Below are positions 12,050 through 21,186 of a DNA stretch of 22,170 bases, in pieces. The stretch lies in the IMG/VR virus record IMGVR_UViG_3300021376_000396, positions 1 through 22,170 of that record; one strand, 5' to 3'. Below the pieces are notes generated by a model. That model saw only the letters and a list, made by a program, of their open reading frames with translations. It did not search any database and was not told the origin of the DNA. Every line of letters starts with the position of its first letter. Position 1 is the first letter of the stretch. The translations under genes and the position numbers were made by a program. This DNA comes from a virus.

Positions 12050-15000
12050 TGTCACGTATCAAACCCTATAAGTACGTTAATCCAAACATGATTACTGCTA
12101 TTAAAGCAAGTAATAAAATGGATACGTCTAAGGGTGGGGCAACCATTATTGCAGCAGGCAAAAAGATAACGGGTCCTCCAGATAAAAAGAAGACAACGGG
12201 ACAGGCCGAGGGATCTGCTGCTGTATCGATGGGTCGTGCAACTCTCCTAAGTTTTAATAGGATTGGTGGTTCGATAGAATCGCTTGGCCGAGTTCAGGCA
12301 CAGTTCATTAAAACATTAACTTCTGAGAAAGCATTAATTACTAAGCAAGCAGAACTTAGAAGAAGACAGCAACAAAGAGCTAGAGATCAGGCAGCAGAAG
12401 ATTCTCAAGAACGTGGTAAGTTAAAACCAGTTCGTGAAGAAACAAAAAAACAAGTTGAGAAAACTAAAGAAAAGGGATTCTTTACTCAACTTATGGAAAA
12501 AATCTTTGGACCATTTAAAGGTATTGTTGAGTTTGCCTTAAGAGCAATTATAACACAAGCGATTTTAGGATGGTTAGCAAATCCCAAAAATGGAGAAAAG
12601 ATCCAGGTATTTATTGATACTTTAAGTACAGTATTTAAGTTTATATTTAATATTGCATATAAATCAATTGATTTCTTCCTTACAGGAGTAGCAAATATTT
12701 TTGGTAATGGTGAAGCAAAGGGGTTTGATAGATTCAAGCAGGTCATGCTTGGACTTGGACAAGTCCTGATTGGAATTGCAGGATTCAAAGCCCTTTCATA
12801 TCTAAATCCATTCAATCTAGTTAAAGACTTAATAAAATTACTAGATTGGTTCAATGTGTTTGGAAACAAACCAATCCCTACCCCGCCTGCTGCACCAGCA
12901 GCAACTCCAGGCGGAGCGCCAACTCCATCTGCTAAACCAAGGGCAGCAGTACAAAAAATTGCATCTGAATATGGTGATGATGCTGCAAAGTATTATGATG
13001 ATTTAATTTCACGAGGTAAAAATCCAGTACAAGCACTTACTGCTGTAAGAAGTAAGTTTAAAAAACTTCCACCAAGACCAAAGGGTCCTCTTGGTCAAGC
13101 TGGTGATTTATTTGATACTTGGAAGAAGAAAGCGGCAGGTGGACTGGATAACCTGAAGTCTGGTGTCATGAAGGGATGGGATAATGTCAAGATGCTTGGC
13201 GGTAGTCTTACCAGAGGTCTCAGAGATAAACTGGCAGCATCAGGAAAATGGTTTGAAAAAGGAATTAGAGAAAAATTAACACCAATTGCTAAGAGTGCGT
13301 ATAATCTCCTTGAAAAGAAAGGAATAATATCTGCTGCAAAAAAAGCAGGTCAATCTGCTAAAAATGCTATTACAAAAATACCTGGTTATGATAAAGTGAT
13401 GAAAAAAGTCGCCAAGGAAGGTGGCGAGAAAATGCTTGGTAAGCTTGGTGGAAAAGCAATTCCAGTTATCGGTGGACTAGTAAACCTTTATTTTGCTTAT
13501 GATAGATTAAAATCTGGTGATAAGTCTGGTGCTGCCCTTGAAGCATTATCTGCTATCTTAGATTTGTCTGGACTATTTGGATTTGTTCCTGGTCCAATGA
13601 TCTCTATGGCATTGGATGCGTATCTATTTGGTAGAGACTTCTTCCCTGATGTAGTTAAGAAAGAAAACGAATTTCTTAATAATATCATTGGTGGAATCAT
13701 GGGTCCACTCAAGGCTATCCAAGATTCACTACCAAAGATTCCTCAACTAGAAACGGGTGGTGTCATTAACAAACCCACTCTTGCCTACTTGGGCGAAAAT
13801 GGACCAGAAGCAGTTGTTCCTCTTGGCCAAGGTGGTGGCGGTAATAAACAAACACAAGCAACACTCATGGCTGCAATGCTGGGATCCTTGGAGGGGATGG
13901 GGCCTGGTGCAGAGATTGCCAAACAATTATTAGGTAGTGATCTTAATAAGATCAAAGCAGAACTAGGATTGGGCATGGTTGGTGGTGTGGGCAGCGGAGA
14001 GTCTATTTCTAAAACGGTTGATAAAGTTGGTGGAATGGAGGATCCACTATCTCAACAAATTGGTACTAAAGCTCCCTCCTTTAGGAAAACTAATAAACCT
14101 GGTAATACACCAATGACCTTAAGAGGTCAATTAGCAAACGTATTAAGCGTATGGGCCTTATTAGCAGATTCAGACCTCAAGAAAGGTATGGGCGGCGGTG
14201 GCAAAGAAGGCGGTGGAGGAGGTGGAGGAAGCGGCAGCAGTTCTGGTTCTGGTGCAGCTGCTGGTAGCGGTGATGACTCCTCTACGGGTACTGCAAATAT
14301 TCAAATTTCAGGCAGTGGATATTTGGGTATCATGAAAGAAACTATGGATAAAGGTGGTATTAAAAATCCAAATGAAAGAGTCATGTTTATGGCTCAAGTT
14401 GGTCATGAATCGGGTGAAGGTAGATACATGGAAGAAATTGCTTCTGGGGCTGCATATGAAGGTAGAAGAGATTTAGGTAATACTCAACCTGGGGATGGAA
14501 AAAGATACAAAGGAAGAGGATATATTCAAATTACTGGACGTGCTAATTATAGAACTTATGGTCCTAAAGCAGGTGTTCCTGACGCAGAAAAACATCCAAA
14601 GAAACTAGCACAACCTGGTAATGCAGCAAAAGTTGCCTTAGCATATTGGCTGGCTAGAGTTAATAGAGGTGCTGCGGCCAAAGGTATGGACGGTATGAAT
14701 ACTGTGACTAAAAATATTAATGGTGGATTAAATGGACTTCAAGATAGAATAGCGAAATTTAAAAAATATGACAAGATGGACGCCATTAAAAAAATGGCTA
14801 AAGGTGGACAATTGTGGAAGAGTCTTCATGGTATTGATTCTAGTGAAACTAAGGCAGATTCACCACCCAAAAATGCAGCAAAGTCGGCTCCAGATAAACA
14901 ACCAGGAAAGTTTGCTTTAGGTGGTAATTATAAGAACGGCTATATACCAGCGTCTGCATTAGCACCAATCAGAGGTGGTGGTAAATTAAGAAAGGAAGTT

Positions 15001-15969
15001 GCACCACAATTTAATCAGATGTGGGATGATGCCAAGGCAGCAGGATATCCTTTAGGATTGTCTTCTTCTTATAGATCGTATGAGGATCAAGTGGCAACAT
15101 ATAAACACTACGGATCACCTAGAGCAGCAAAACCAGGATCTTCACCACACTCATGGGGATTGGCAGTCGATTTGAGTTGGCCCAGTACGAAAGGATATAT
15201 GTGGTTAAGAAAAAATTCTAAGAGATATGGTTTCAATCAAATACCTGGTTTAGAAACTAACAATCCAGGTGGATTTGAGGCTTGGCACTGGCAAGTTGGT
15301 ACTGGACGACCATCTGGTGCCAGTGTCACAAAGGTCGATAAGTCTGGGGCCTCAACTGACACAGATTCATCATCTGGTGGTGATAAATCAGATTCATCAT
15401 CTGGTGGTGATACTGGATCTGGGGGAGATTCTGATGCAAATATTCTTGCGGAAATGGAGAAATCATTTAATGCCCTAAATGAAGGTCTTTTTGGTATTGC
15501 ACCACCTAAACCAACACCTGCTCCTGCAGCAGGTGGAACTGGAACACCAGCAGCAAGTGGAACTGGAACACCAGCAGCAAAACCAGCAAAACCAGGAGCA
15601 CCAGCACCAAAACCAGCACCTACTACTAATCCCCCTGGTGCTCTAGCACCAGGTCAAAGACCAGATAAGGCATTGACTAAAGAACAGTTTGCCATTGCCA
15701 AGTTAGCAAGGGAGCAAGCAAAAGCGATGAAGCTTTCTGGTATGGATAGAGAGAAGTTTGTTGCACAAGCAGTGATGAGTGGCGGTTCCAATTTATCTCA
15801 AACATCACTTGATAATCAAGTCAGCAACACAGCCGCCGATGCTGCAGCATCTGCCCCAGCAATAGTTCCGTTTCCAATAAATAATGGTGGAACAGGTACG
15901 ACTATCGTCAGCGGTGGTGGAGGACAGGTAATGAGACCTGCTCAACCAATTTCAAATATATTTAAATAA
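12049..15969 (+). CDS. Large tape-measure-like tail protein with GH19 and M15 hydrolase domains
   Basis: This encodes 1306 residues. Residues about 60-150 are helical and charged. Hydrophobic helices follow (about 155-220 and 230-270). Ala/Pro linkers come next, then a tape-measure motif GGVINKPTLAYLGENGPEAV (about 570-590). Residues 757-912 form a GH19 chitinase/lysozyme-like domain with candidate catalytic E787 (GHESGEG) and GRGYIQITGRANY. Residues about 985-1090 form an M15 (VanY-type) peptidase with zinc ligands H1034 and D1041 (SPHSWGLAVD) and H1080 (AWHW). The C-terminus has Pro/Ala repeats. Its place after gp26 suggests the role of T4 gp29 (tape measure), with enzymes to open the cell wall. 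The start overlaps the upstream -1 frame (TAATG). The role is inferred; the domains are clear. Confidence 0.82.
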   Translation: MSRIKPYKYVNPNMITAIKASNKMDTSKGGATIIAAGKKITGPPDKKKTTGQAEGSAAVSMGRATLLSFNRIGGSIESLGRVQAQFIKTLTSEKALITKQAELRRRQQQRARDQAAEDSQERGKLKPVREETKKQVEKTKEKGFFTQLMEKIFGPFKGIVEFALRAIITQAILGWLANPKNGEKIQVFIDTLSTVFKFIFNIAYKSIDFFLTGVANIFGNGEAKGFDRFKQVMLGLGQVLIGIAGFKALSYLNPFNLVKDLIKLLDWFNVFGNKPIPTPPAAPAATPGGAPTPSAKPRAAVQKIASEYGDDAAKYYDDLISRGKNPVQALTAVRSKFKKLPPRPKGPLGQAGDLFDTWKKKAAGGLDNLKSGVMKGWDNVKMLGGSLTRGLRDKLAASGKWFEKGIREKLTPIAKSAYNLLEKKGIISAAKKAGQSAKNAITKIPGYDKVMKKVAKEGGEKMLGKLGGKAIPVIGGLVNLYFAYDRLKSGDKSGAALEALSAILDLSGLFGFVPGPMISMALDAYLFGRDFFPDVVKKENEFLNNIIGGIMGPLKAIQDSLPKIPQLETGGVINKPTLAYLGENGPEAVVPLGQGGGGNKQTQATLMAAMLGSLEGMGPGAEIAKQLLGSDLNKIKAELGLGMVGGVGSGESISKTVDKVGGMEDPLSQQIGTKAPSFRKTNKPGNTPMTLRGQLANVLSVWALLADSDLKKGMGGGGKEGGGGGGGSGSSSGSGAAAGSGDDSSTGTANIQISGSGYLGIMKETMDKGGIKNPNERVMFMAQVGHESGEGRYMEEIASGAAYEGRRDLGNTQPGDGKRYKGRGYIQITGRANYRTYGPKAGVPDAEKHPKKLAQPGNAAKVALAYWLARVNRGAAAKGMDGMNTVTKNINGGLNGLQDRIAKFKKYDKMDAIKKMAKGGQLWKSLHGIDSSETKADSPPKNAAKSAPDKQPGKFALGGNYKNGYIPASALAPIRGGGKLRKEVAPQFNQMWDDAKAAGYPLGLSSSYRSYEDQVATYKHYGSPRAAKPGSSPHSWGLAVDLSWPSTKGYMWLRKNSKRYGFNQIPGLETNNPGGFEAWHWQVGTGRPSGASVTKVDKSGASTDTDSSSGGDKSDSSSGGDTGSGGDSDANILAEMEKSFNALNEGLFGIAPPKPTPAPAAGGTGTPAASGTGTPAAKPAKPGAPAPKPAPTTNPPGALAPGQRPDKALTKEQFAIAKLAREQAKAMKLSGMDREKFVAQAVMSGGSNLSQTSLDNQVSNTAADAAASAPAIVPFPINNGGTGTTIVSGGGGQVMRPAQPISNIFK
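15362..15412 (+). repeat. 27-bp tandem repeat coding SSSGGD linker
   Basis: Two copies of a 24-nt identical segment start at 15362 and 15389, a period of 27. They encode DSSSGGD repeats, a flexible spacer after the M15 domain. This could be a length-variable site. Confidence 0.7.
15533..15580 (+). repeat. 24-bp perfect tandem repeat coding GTGTPAA linker
   Basis: Positions 15533-15556 and 15557-15580 are identical and adjacent, encoding a repeated Gly-Thr-Gly-Thr-Pro-Ala-Ala unit in the Pro/Ala-rich C-terminal linker. It is a likely slippage or recombination product. Confidence 0.75.
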
Positions 15970-16009
15970 TATGGCGTTTTGAACCCGCGCCAAAAAATCA
16001 TGAAAAAAG

Positions 16010-16026
16010 AATGTTAAGAAATGTTA
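16010..16026. repeat. 17-bp repeat copy 2, with HLR1-like half site
   Basis: This is identical to 7941-7957. Here it lies 10 nt before the second tape-measure-like gene, where a regulatory role is more natural. The bases 16013-16030 read GTTAAGAA-AT-GTTACAAA. The second half fits the RpaB-binding HLR1 unit of cyanobacteria; the first has two mismatches. The rest of the 66-nt gap (15970-16035) holds a short GC hairpin (TGGCG/CGCCA, 15972-15992) without a T-run. Confidence 0.5.
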
Positions 16027-16035
16027 CAAAAATAA

Positions 16036-19000
16036 ATGGCAGTCAACATCCCTACTTCTAAACCCAAGACCATCCTGTATAAGATGGTTACCGTGCCAAA
16101 GGTTAAAGTTACACCTCAGAACTCGGCTACGGTAACTTCTTATAAGGCTTTTACTTCGGGTTTGAATAGATTAGGGGCGACAATCAATTCAATGATTGTT
16201 TTGCAACAAAGGACTAATGCCGCCTTAACAGAATCGTTAAAACTTAAGGTAAAAGAGGCAGAAGACGCTAGAAAACAAGCAGAGAGATCTAAATTTGATA
16301 AGAAAGGTGGCGGCCTAGGCAAATTAGCAACAAATGTTGGTGTAATGGCAGCTTTTGTTGTCAAAGACTTTTTTGAAAGTATAGCGGGTTTATTTGGAGG
16401 AATTCTAAAGGCAGTTTTAGTACAAGGAATATTACAATGGTTAGCGAATCCTGCAAATAGGGAGAAATTAACTGTTATATGGAATGCGATGGTGGGATTC
16501 TTCAAATTCCTTTGGAATTTTATAAGTACCTCGGTAGGAATGACCCTCAGTGGTCTTTCCGACATGTTAAACTCAAATAAGAGTTTCTGGGAACGATTGA
16601 AGGGGTTTGGAACATTTTTAGTTGGTTTAGGCGGATTACTTTTAACATTTGCATTCCTAAAGAAACCAGCATTATTATTAGGTGGCGTTAAATTCGTTTT
16701 AAAAACAATTTGGGATTCTGTATCTGGTCTTATTTCACTGTTAGGGAAAAGAAAAGGTAAGTTATCTCAAACTCCAGGTGCTGCCCCTCGTGCCCCTGGT
16801 GGTAAACCTGGAAGTGCTCCTCCAGGTCCAGCAGCAGCACCTAGAGGAAGGGCCGGAGCCATCATGAAGGGTATTGGCGCTGTCTCTATGATTGCGGCTC
16901 CACTCGTTGTGGGTGGAATACTGGGGCAAGGTGAGAATGAATTCACGAAAGCTAGAGATGGGTCTGCTCCTACAGAGGGAGTTCCAGGACCAACTCCTGC
17001 TCCTGCTGTTGATAAGACTACTCCTCAAGCAAAAGATGGGGGTATTTTTACTAGACCAACACAAGCTATTATTGGTGAAGCAGGACCAGAAATGCGAGTA
17101 CCACTAATAAGTGGTGCTCAAAACGCCATGAATTATAAAGATAATGGTATTTTGCCTTTACCTGGTGGCGGCGGTGGTGCCCAACCAGATAGAAAACAAG
17201 CAGAAAATCTTTCAAAATTATATCAAGCACCATTTAAAGGTGTTGGTGCGGCCATTCTTGCCAATATGGGAGCAATAGCTCCTAATGTTCCAGGACCAGT
17301 TTTAAACACCCTTGTTGCTCCAATTGCAAACTCTTTTGGCGTACCTGCTGCTATTGTTAACAAATTAGCAGGTAAGAAAGATTCTGATGCAAAGAAGAAA
17401 AAGGGAGTAGGTTTTGGTCAAGGAAGACGATCATCTCAAGGTAAAAAATTTCAACGAAAAGGTGATAACTCTGTTCTAGGTCTCTTAACTGATATTGTTG
17501 GTGCTGGCCAAGTTATTAATAATAAACTTGGTGTGGGTGAAGATAATACTGCATCTGCTAGTAGTGGGTCAGCACCCGCTCCAACATCCAAACCTCCAGA
17601 TACCACTCCAGCAGAAGGAGCAAAAGAAGATTCTGCTGATGCAGGATCTGCATCTGCTGTTGAAGCTGCAAACAAAGGAAAAGGAAGTCAAGATCTAAGT
17701 AAAGGGGAAAGTAAAGGTGCCTCTGTAGCTACACAACAGGGGCAATCATCTGATCAAAGAAGAAAGATGGATTCTTCTAATCAGGCAGCAAATAGGAAAA
17801 AACTCCCATTCAAAGGCCCCGATGGAGTAACAAACTATGAGGTTCTACTGAACGTAACTAATGGAGATTATGAGGTATATAAACATAACGGACTTCTCGG
17901 ATGGGAGCGATTAAGAATCGATGAGGATAAAAATTCGTTACAGAAACAAAAAGCATTTAATCAAGTAAGAGCATTCTACATTAAACACGCTCAAAAGCAA
18001 GGATTAGCTTTAAATTATATTACAGAAGAAGATGTTAAGAGAAGACAAGAATTAGTTAAAAGATATGATGCCGAAGCAAAAGCAAAAGGAGTAGATAGTA
18101 CTGCACCACCAAGAAATAGAAGAGATAACGTGGGGAGAGCAGCTGGCGGATGGATTCAAGGTCCTCAATCTGGATATCCAGTTTCTTTGGATGGTGGTGG
18201 ATCAACTTCTTTCATAGGTCATGGTACAGAATGGGTTGGATTTAAAAAAGCGATGGGAGGAAAAAGTGGAACTGATGCTTTCGTGGTTCCCTTCGATACT
18301 CCAGCAACTAAAAATAATCCTGGACTAACTGGATCTAGAATGCGTCAAGCAAAATCTGGCGGATATGCTATGCCTAAATTTTCTGCTGGAGGAAAGGCAG
18401 AACAAGAGAAATTGGAAAAGAGTGAAAATTTTGCCAGCGGCGATGGAAGACCTAAGAAGAAGGCTTCTGCAGGTGGAGCAATTTTAGAAGGAGCTAAAAA
18501 AACAATTGGATATGGAAAAGGAGTTGGGGATCAATGTGCAAATAGTACTAGAGCCGCATTAAGAGCTGCTGGATCGACATTTGCAGGAAAAGTTACAAAA
18601 AAAGGAGATCTAGACGCTGAAGGAACAAAATATAATGGTCCTGGATTTGCTGCTTCTTTTGCAGGATCTGATATGGGTACTGTTATTAAATCTCCTGGTG
18701 CCCTAGAACCTGGAGATATTGTATTATGGAAAGGTGGAGGTGGTTATGGCCCTGGAGCAATAACTCATGTTGGAATTAAAGGGGAAGGATCATCGTTATA
18801 TCATCATGGTAGAAAGGATGGATTTAGAAAAACTGGTATGTATACTAGTTATGGTGCTCAATCATTTAAAGCAGGCATTAGACTGGGAGGTGCTGTAGGC
18901 GCGGTAGGTTCTGATCCTAGCAATCCAAACGCACCAGCAGATCCCGCTAATCCTAGCGATCCAAACGCAGCAGGGGGTGGTAGTGCGGATGTGCTTGCCG

Positions 19001-19599
19001 AGATGGAGAGATCGATGTCGGAGTTAAAGGTTATGATGGGTGTAAATCCAGCACCAGCAGCAGCAGAAGCACCTCCTACTGAAGTTTGGGTAAATAAGAA
19101 GACAGGAGCAATATCTCTCACGGATCCTTCAAAAACAAAAGGACTAAATCCTAAGGAGTTTGAGAAAAAATCAGTAAGCAAGTTAACTGAAAAGGAGAAG
19201 GCAACTTTTGATAAATTAATGAAGGACAAGAAAGCACAAACTGCTGCCCCAGCTCCAGCGCCCGCTCCTGGTGCTGGATATGGATCAATGACAGCAGAAA
19301 ATGTTGCTGCATCTGCTGCTGCATTTAAATCTGGGGCAAACGCCTCCGTACTTTCCCAGCAGACTACTGCTACTGCAGCGGCAAAAGATGGAGTGAAAGC
19401 CGCTGCTGCACAAGCAACTACAGTCGCGGCCGCTGGTGCTGCAGCTCAACTCTCCAATAAGGCAGCAGAGACTGGACGAAATGTTATGACAGCTCCGCCC
19501 GCGCCACCCATTGTTCTTCCATCTGATCCACCTGGAAAAGATATATGTTTATTTTGGCCTGGAACAGGTTTAATGAGTTTCAATGTAGGATTTAGGTAG
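16036..19599 (+). CDS. Second tape-measure-like tail protein with NlpC/P60-type peptidase domain
   Basis: This encodes 1187 residues. The N-terminus resembles that of the preceding gene: LNRLGATINSM against FNRIGGSIESL, and QGILQWLANPANREKL against QAILGWLANPKNGEKI. Hydrophobic helices lie at about 104-170 and 190-236. A tape-measure motif GGIFTRPTQAIIGEAGPEM is at about 334-352. A second Gly-rich unit GGWIQGPQSGYPVSLDGGG follows near 704. Residues about 820-955 look like an NlpC/P60 or CHAP cysteine peptidase, with C834 (DQCANSTRAAL) and H911 (ITHVGI) as candidate catalytic residues. A C-terminal VLAEMERSMSEL unit matches ILAEMEKSFNAL upstream. It is probably a virion protein that cuts peptidoglycan. 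No ribosome binding site is visible. Confidence 0.8.
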   Translation: MAVNIPTSKPKTILYKMVTVPKVKVTPQNSATVTSYKAFTSGLNRLGATINSMIVLQQRTNAALTESLKLKVKEAEDARKQAERSKFDKKGGGLGKLATNVGVMAAFVVKDFFESIAGLFGGILKAVLVQGILQWLANPANREKLTVIWNAMVGFFKFLWNFISTSVGMTLSGLSDMLNSNKSFWERLKGFGTFLVGLGGLLLTFAFLKKPALLLGGVKFVLKTIWDSVSGLISLLGKRKGKLSQTPGAAPRAPGGKPGSAPPGPAAAPRGRAGAIMKGIGAVSMIAAPLVVGGILGQGENEFTKARDGSAPTEGVPGPTPAPAVDKTTPQAKDGGIFTRPTQAIIGEAGPEMRVPLISGAQNAMNYKDNGILPLPGGGGGAQPDRKQAENLSKLYQAPFKGVGAAILANMGAIAPNVPGPVLNTLVAPIANSFGVPAAIVNKLAGKKDSDAKKKKGVGFGQGRRSSQGKKFQRKGDNSVLGLLTDIVGAGQVINNKLGVGEDNTASASSGSAPAPTSKPPDTTPAEGAKEDSADAGSASAVEAANKGKGSQDLSKGESKGASVATQQGQSSDQRRKMDSSNQAANRKKLPFKGPDGVTNYEVLLNVTNGDYEVYKHNGLLGWERLRIDEDKNSLQKQKAFNQVRAFYIKHAQKQGLALNYITEEDVKRRQELVKRYDAEAKAKGVDSTAPPRNRRDNVGRAAGGWIQGPQSGYPVSLDGGGSTSFIGHGTEWVGFKKAMGGKSGTDAFVVPFDTPATKNNPGLTGSRMRQAKSGGYAMPKFSAGGKAEQEKLEKSENFASGDGRPKKKASAGGAILEGAKKTIGYGKGVGDQCANSTRAALRAAGSTFAGKVTKKGDLDAEGTKYNGPGFAASFAGSDMGTVIKSPGALEPGDIVLWKGGGGYGPGAITHVGIKGEGSSLYHHGRKDGFRKTGMYTSYGAQSFKAGIRLGGAVGAVGSDPSNPNAPADPANPSDPNAAGGGSADVLAEMERSMSELKVMMGVNPAPAAAEAPPTEVWVNKKTGAISLTDPSKTKGLNPKEFEKKSVSKLTEKEKATFDKLMKDKKAQTAAPAPAPAPGAGYGSMTAENVAASAAAFKSGANASVLSQQTTATAAAKDGVKAAAAQATTVAAAGAAAQLSNKAAETGRNVMTAPPAPPIVLPSDPPGKDICLFWPGTGLMSFNVGFR

Positions 19600-19607
19600 G
19601 TATAACT

Positions 19608-20918
19608 ATGGCAGCAGGAACAACTTCGAACAATATAAAACTACGTTCGGCAAAATTTGCAACTACTTCAAAAAAATCTGATGATTTTCAGAAACTGGTC
19701 ACAGAAATTCAGATCATTGAATCAATTGATGCTCCCGCTATGAGAATGAGTATTGCAATAGATGACTCTACTGGAATGATTAATTTGATGAGAGGTAGTG
19801 AAATGATTGAAATCCAGCTTGAGGATGGTATAAACAATAAGGTATATACTTATAACATGAGAATTTATCGTCTGGGCCCACGACTTAGATTCCAGAAAAA
19901 TGACAAATATGTACTCGAAGCAGTATCTAATGAGTTTTTAATAAATGAAACTACTGTTATAACGAAATCATTTAAAAATAAAAAGGCTAGTGAAATTGTT
20001 AAAGATATGCTAAAAGACACCCTAAAAACAAGTAAGAAGAACTTTATTGAGAAAACAAAAGATAAAATACAATGCGTTGTTCCTAATTGGAGACCATTTG
20101 ATTTCTTTAACTGGTTAGGTCTGAGAGCAGTTCGAGATGAAAATGCTGAACAGGCTGGATTTATATTTTGGGAAAACTTTAAAGGATTCCACTTTAAATC
20201 TATGGATAAAATTATCAAAGATTGTAAAGCTGGAACTGGACAAGACAAAGTTTTTAAATATACATATGGTGAAAAAAATACTACTAATAGTACTGCAGCA
20301 GACTACTTTGGAATTCAAATGGTACAATATCCCAATGCATTTGATTCCCTGCTGGCAGTAAGAAATGGACAATGGGCTGGTGCATATTGCACGGTATCTC
20401 TTGATTTTGCTGAAAATAGTAAGTTCCAATCAGCAAATAGTCCTGAAAGCCCATATAAAGGTAAGTATTGGAATGTCATAGAGATGTATGCTAAACAGAC
20501 ACATCTTGGAAGTAAAAAACCATTTTTAGACGAAGATCCACAAATTAAAGGATTGATGAACTCTGTTAGAAGAATACGTTATAGACCAAATCAACTTCAT
20601 TTATGGGATGATGATAAAACTACGACTCCTTCTCAGGGTAAATATCCAGAAAGAAGTCAGGAAACCTCAACATATGTATTCTGTAGGAAAATTACGTTTG
20701 AAACCATCAAATTAAAAATTATTGTACCTGGCAACTTGGCATTACATGCTGGAGAAGCTGTTGATGTGGAAATCCCAGATCCCTTGGCAGAAAAGGGAAA
20801 AGTTGAAAAAGATAAAACATATAGCGGTCGATATGTTATTGCTGGTGTCAGACATAAATATTCTGGTGGATCAGCAATGACTACTGAGTTAGAATTAGTC
20901 AAAGATTCAATTGAATAA
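19608..20918 (+). CDS. 27: Baseplate hub protein gp27
   Basis: This 436-residue protein is a little longer than T4 gp27 (391), the trimeric hub that links the tail tube to the spike. Family-like stretches are FQKLVTEIQIIESIDAPAMR, IEIQLEDGINNKVYTYNMRI, VPNWRPFDFFNWLGLRA and the C-terminal YSGRYVIAGVRHKYSGGSAM with a final ELELVKDS strand. These agree with the repeated barrel domains of hub proteins in contractile tails. It lies 8 nt after the second tape-measure-like gene and closes the structural block. In T4, gene 27 follows 26 and 51, and here two large genes are placed between. The call is good for hub, fairly good for gp27. Confidence 0.85.
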   Translation: MAAGTTSNNIKLRSAKFATTSKKSDDFQKLVTEIQIIESIDAPAMRMSIAIDDSTGMINLMRGSEMIEIQLEDGINNKVYTYNMRIYRLGPRLRFQKNDKYVLEAVSNEFLINETTVITKSFKNKKASEIVKDMLKDTLKTSKKNFIEKTKDKIQCVVPNWRPFDFFNWLGLRAVRDENAEQAGFIFWENFKGFHFKSMDKIIKDCKAGTGQDKVFKYTYGEKNTTNSTAADYFGIQMVQYPNAFDSLLAVRNGQWAGAYCTVSLDFAENSKFQSANSPESPYKGKYWNVIEMYAKQTHLGSKKPFLDEDPQIKGLMNSVRRIRYRPNQLHLWDDDKTTTPSQGKYPERSQETSTYVFCRKITFETIKLKIIVPGNLALHAGEAVDVEIPDPLAEKGKVEKDKTYSGRYVIAGVRHKYSGGSAMTTELELVKDSIE

Positions 20919-20921
20919 ATA
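20914..20921 (+). promoter_or_regulatory. Possible late-type motif AATAAATA before CP12
   Basis: AATAAATA contains the gp27 stop codon and lies 28 nt before the CP12 ATG. It has one mismatch to the late consensus. The call is weak because such A/T strings are common and CP12 would be expected early. Confidence 0.3.
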
Positions 20922-20948
20922 CTCATAACGTTCACTAAGATACGTTCA

Positions 20949-21161
20949 ATGGAAACTATTGACAGCCATATAGAGCATGATAAGAGGATCTTAGATGATC
21001 CCCAAACATCCCCTCAATCTCGTAGACACACTGAGGAAGAACTGAGGGCTCTAGAAATTTACAAAGAGCATCACCCTGAAGATGACCATGATCCAACGTC
21101 ACTAGAGTTATTCTGTGATGGTCATCCAGATGCAGTAGAATGCAAAAAATACGACATTTGA
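20949..21161 (+). CDS. CP12-like Calvin cycle inhibitor
   Basis: This 70-residue protein ends in SLELFCDGHPDAVECKKYDI, the C-terminal module of CP12 with its redox cysteine pair C56 and C65, which binds glyceraldehyde-3-phosphate dehydrogenase. CP12 in cyanobacteria links that enzyme to phosphoribulokinase and switches off the Calvin cycle. Cyanophage copies are thought to shift carbon toward the pentose phosphate pathway and nucleotide supply. The N-terminal cysteine pair and the AWD_VEEL core of host CP12 are absent; a helical EEELRALE stands at that place. It lies just before cpeT, making a cluster of host-metabolism genes. Confidence 0.88.
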   Translation: METIDSHIEHDKRILDDPQTSPQSRRHTEEELRALEIYKEHHPEDDHDPTSLELFCDGHPDAVECKKYDI

Positions 21162-21186
21162 CAACCTCTCCACTTTCTGCTATGAT
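21158..21186 (+). promoter_or_regulatory. Sigma70-type promoter TTGACA-N17-TATGAT at the cpeT start
   Basis: An exact TTGACA (21158-21163, over the CP12 TGA stop) and TATGAT (21181-21186) are separated by 17 nt. The predicted start is near 21193. The -10 box contains the ATG (21182) of cpeT, so transcripts from here would miss that start codon. Confidence 0.6.

Noticed and set aside
15972-15992. GC hairpin between the two tape-measure-like genes as a terminator
   Set aside because: The stem is only 5 bp and is followed by an A-run, not a T-run, on the plus strand; no minus-strand gene needs it.
18858-19229. Long minus-strand open frame opposite the second tape-measure-like gene
   Set aside because: It arises from Ala/Pro-rich sequence with few stops on the opposite strand; no start signal or recognisable protein.
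20959-20987. TTGACA within the start of CP12
   Set aside because: No acceptable -10 box 16-18 nt downstream (AAGAGG at 17), so not called a promoter.
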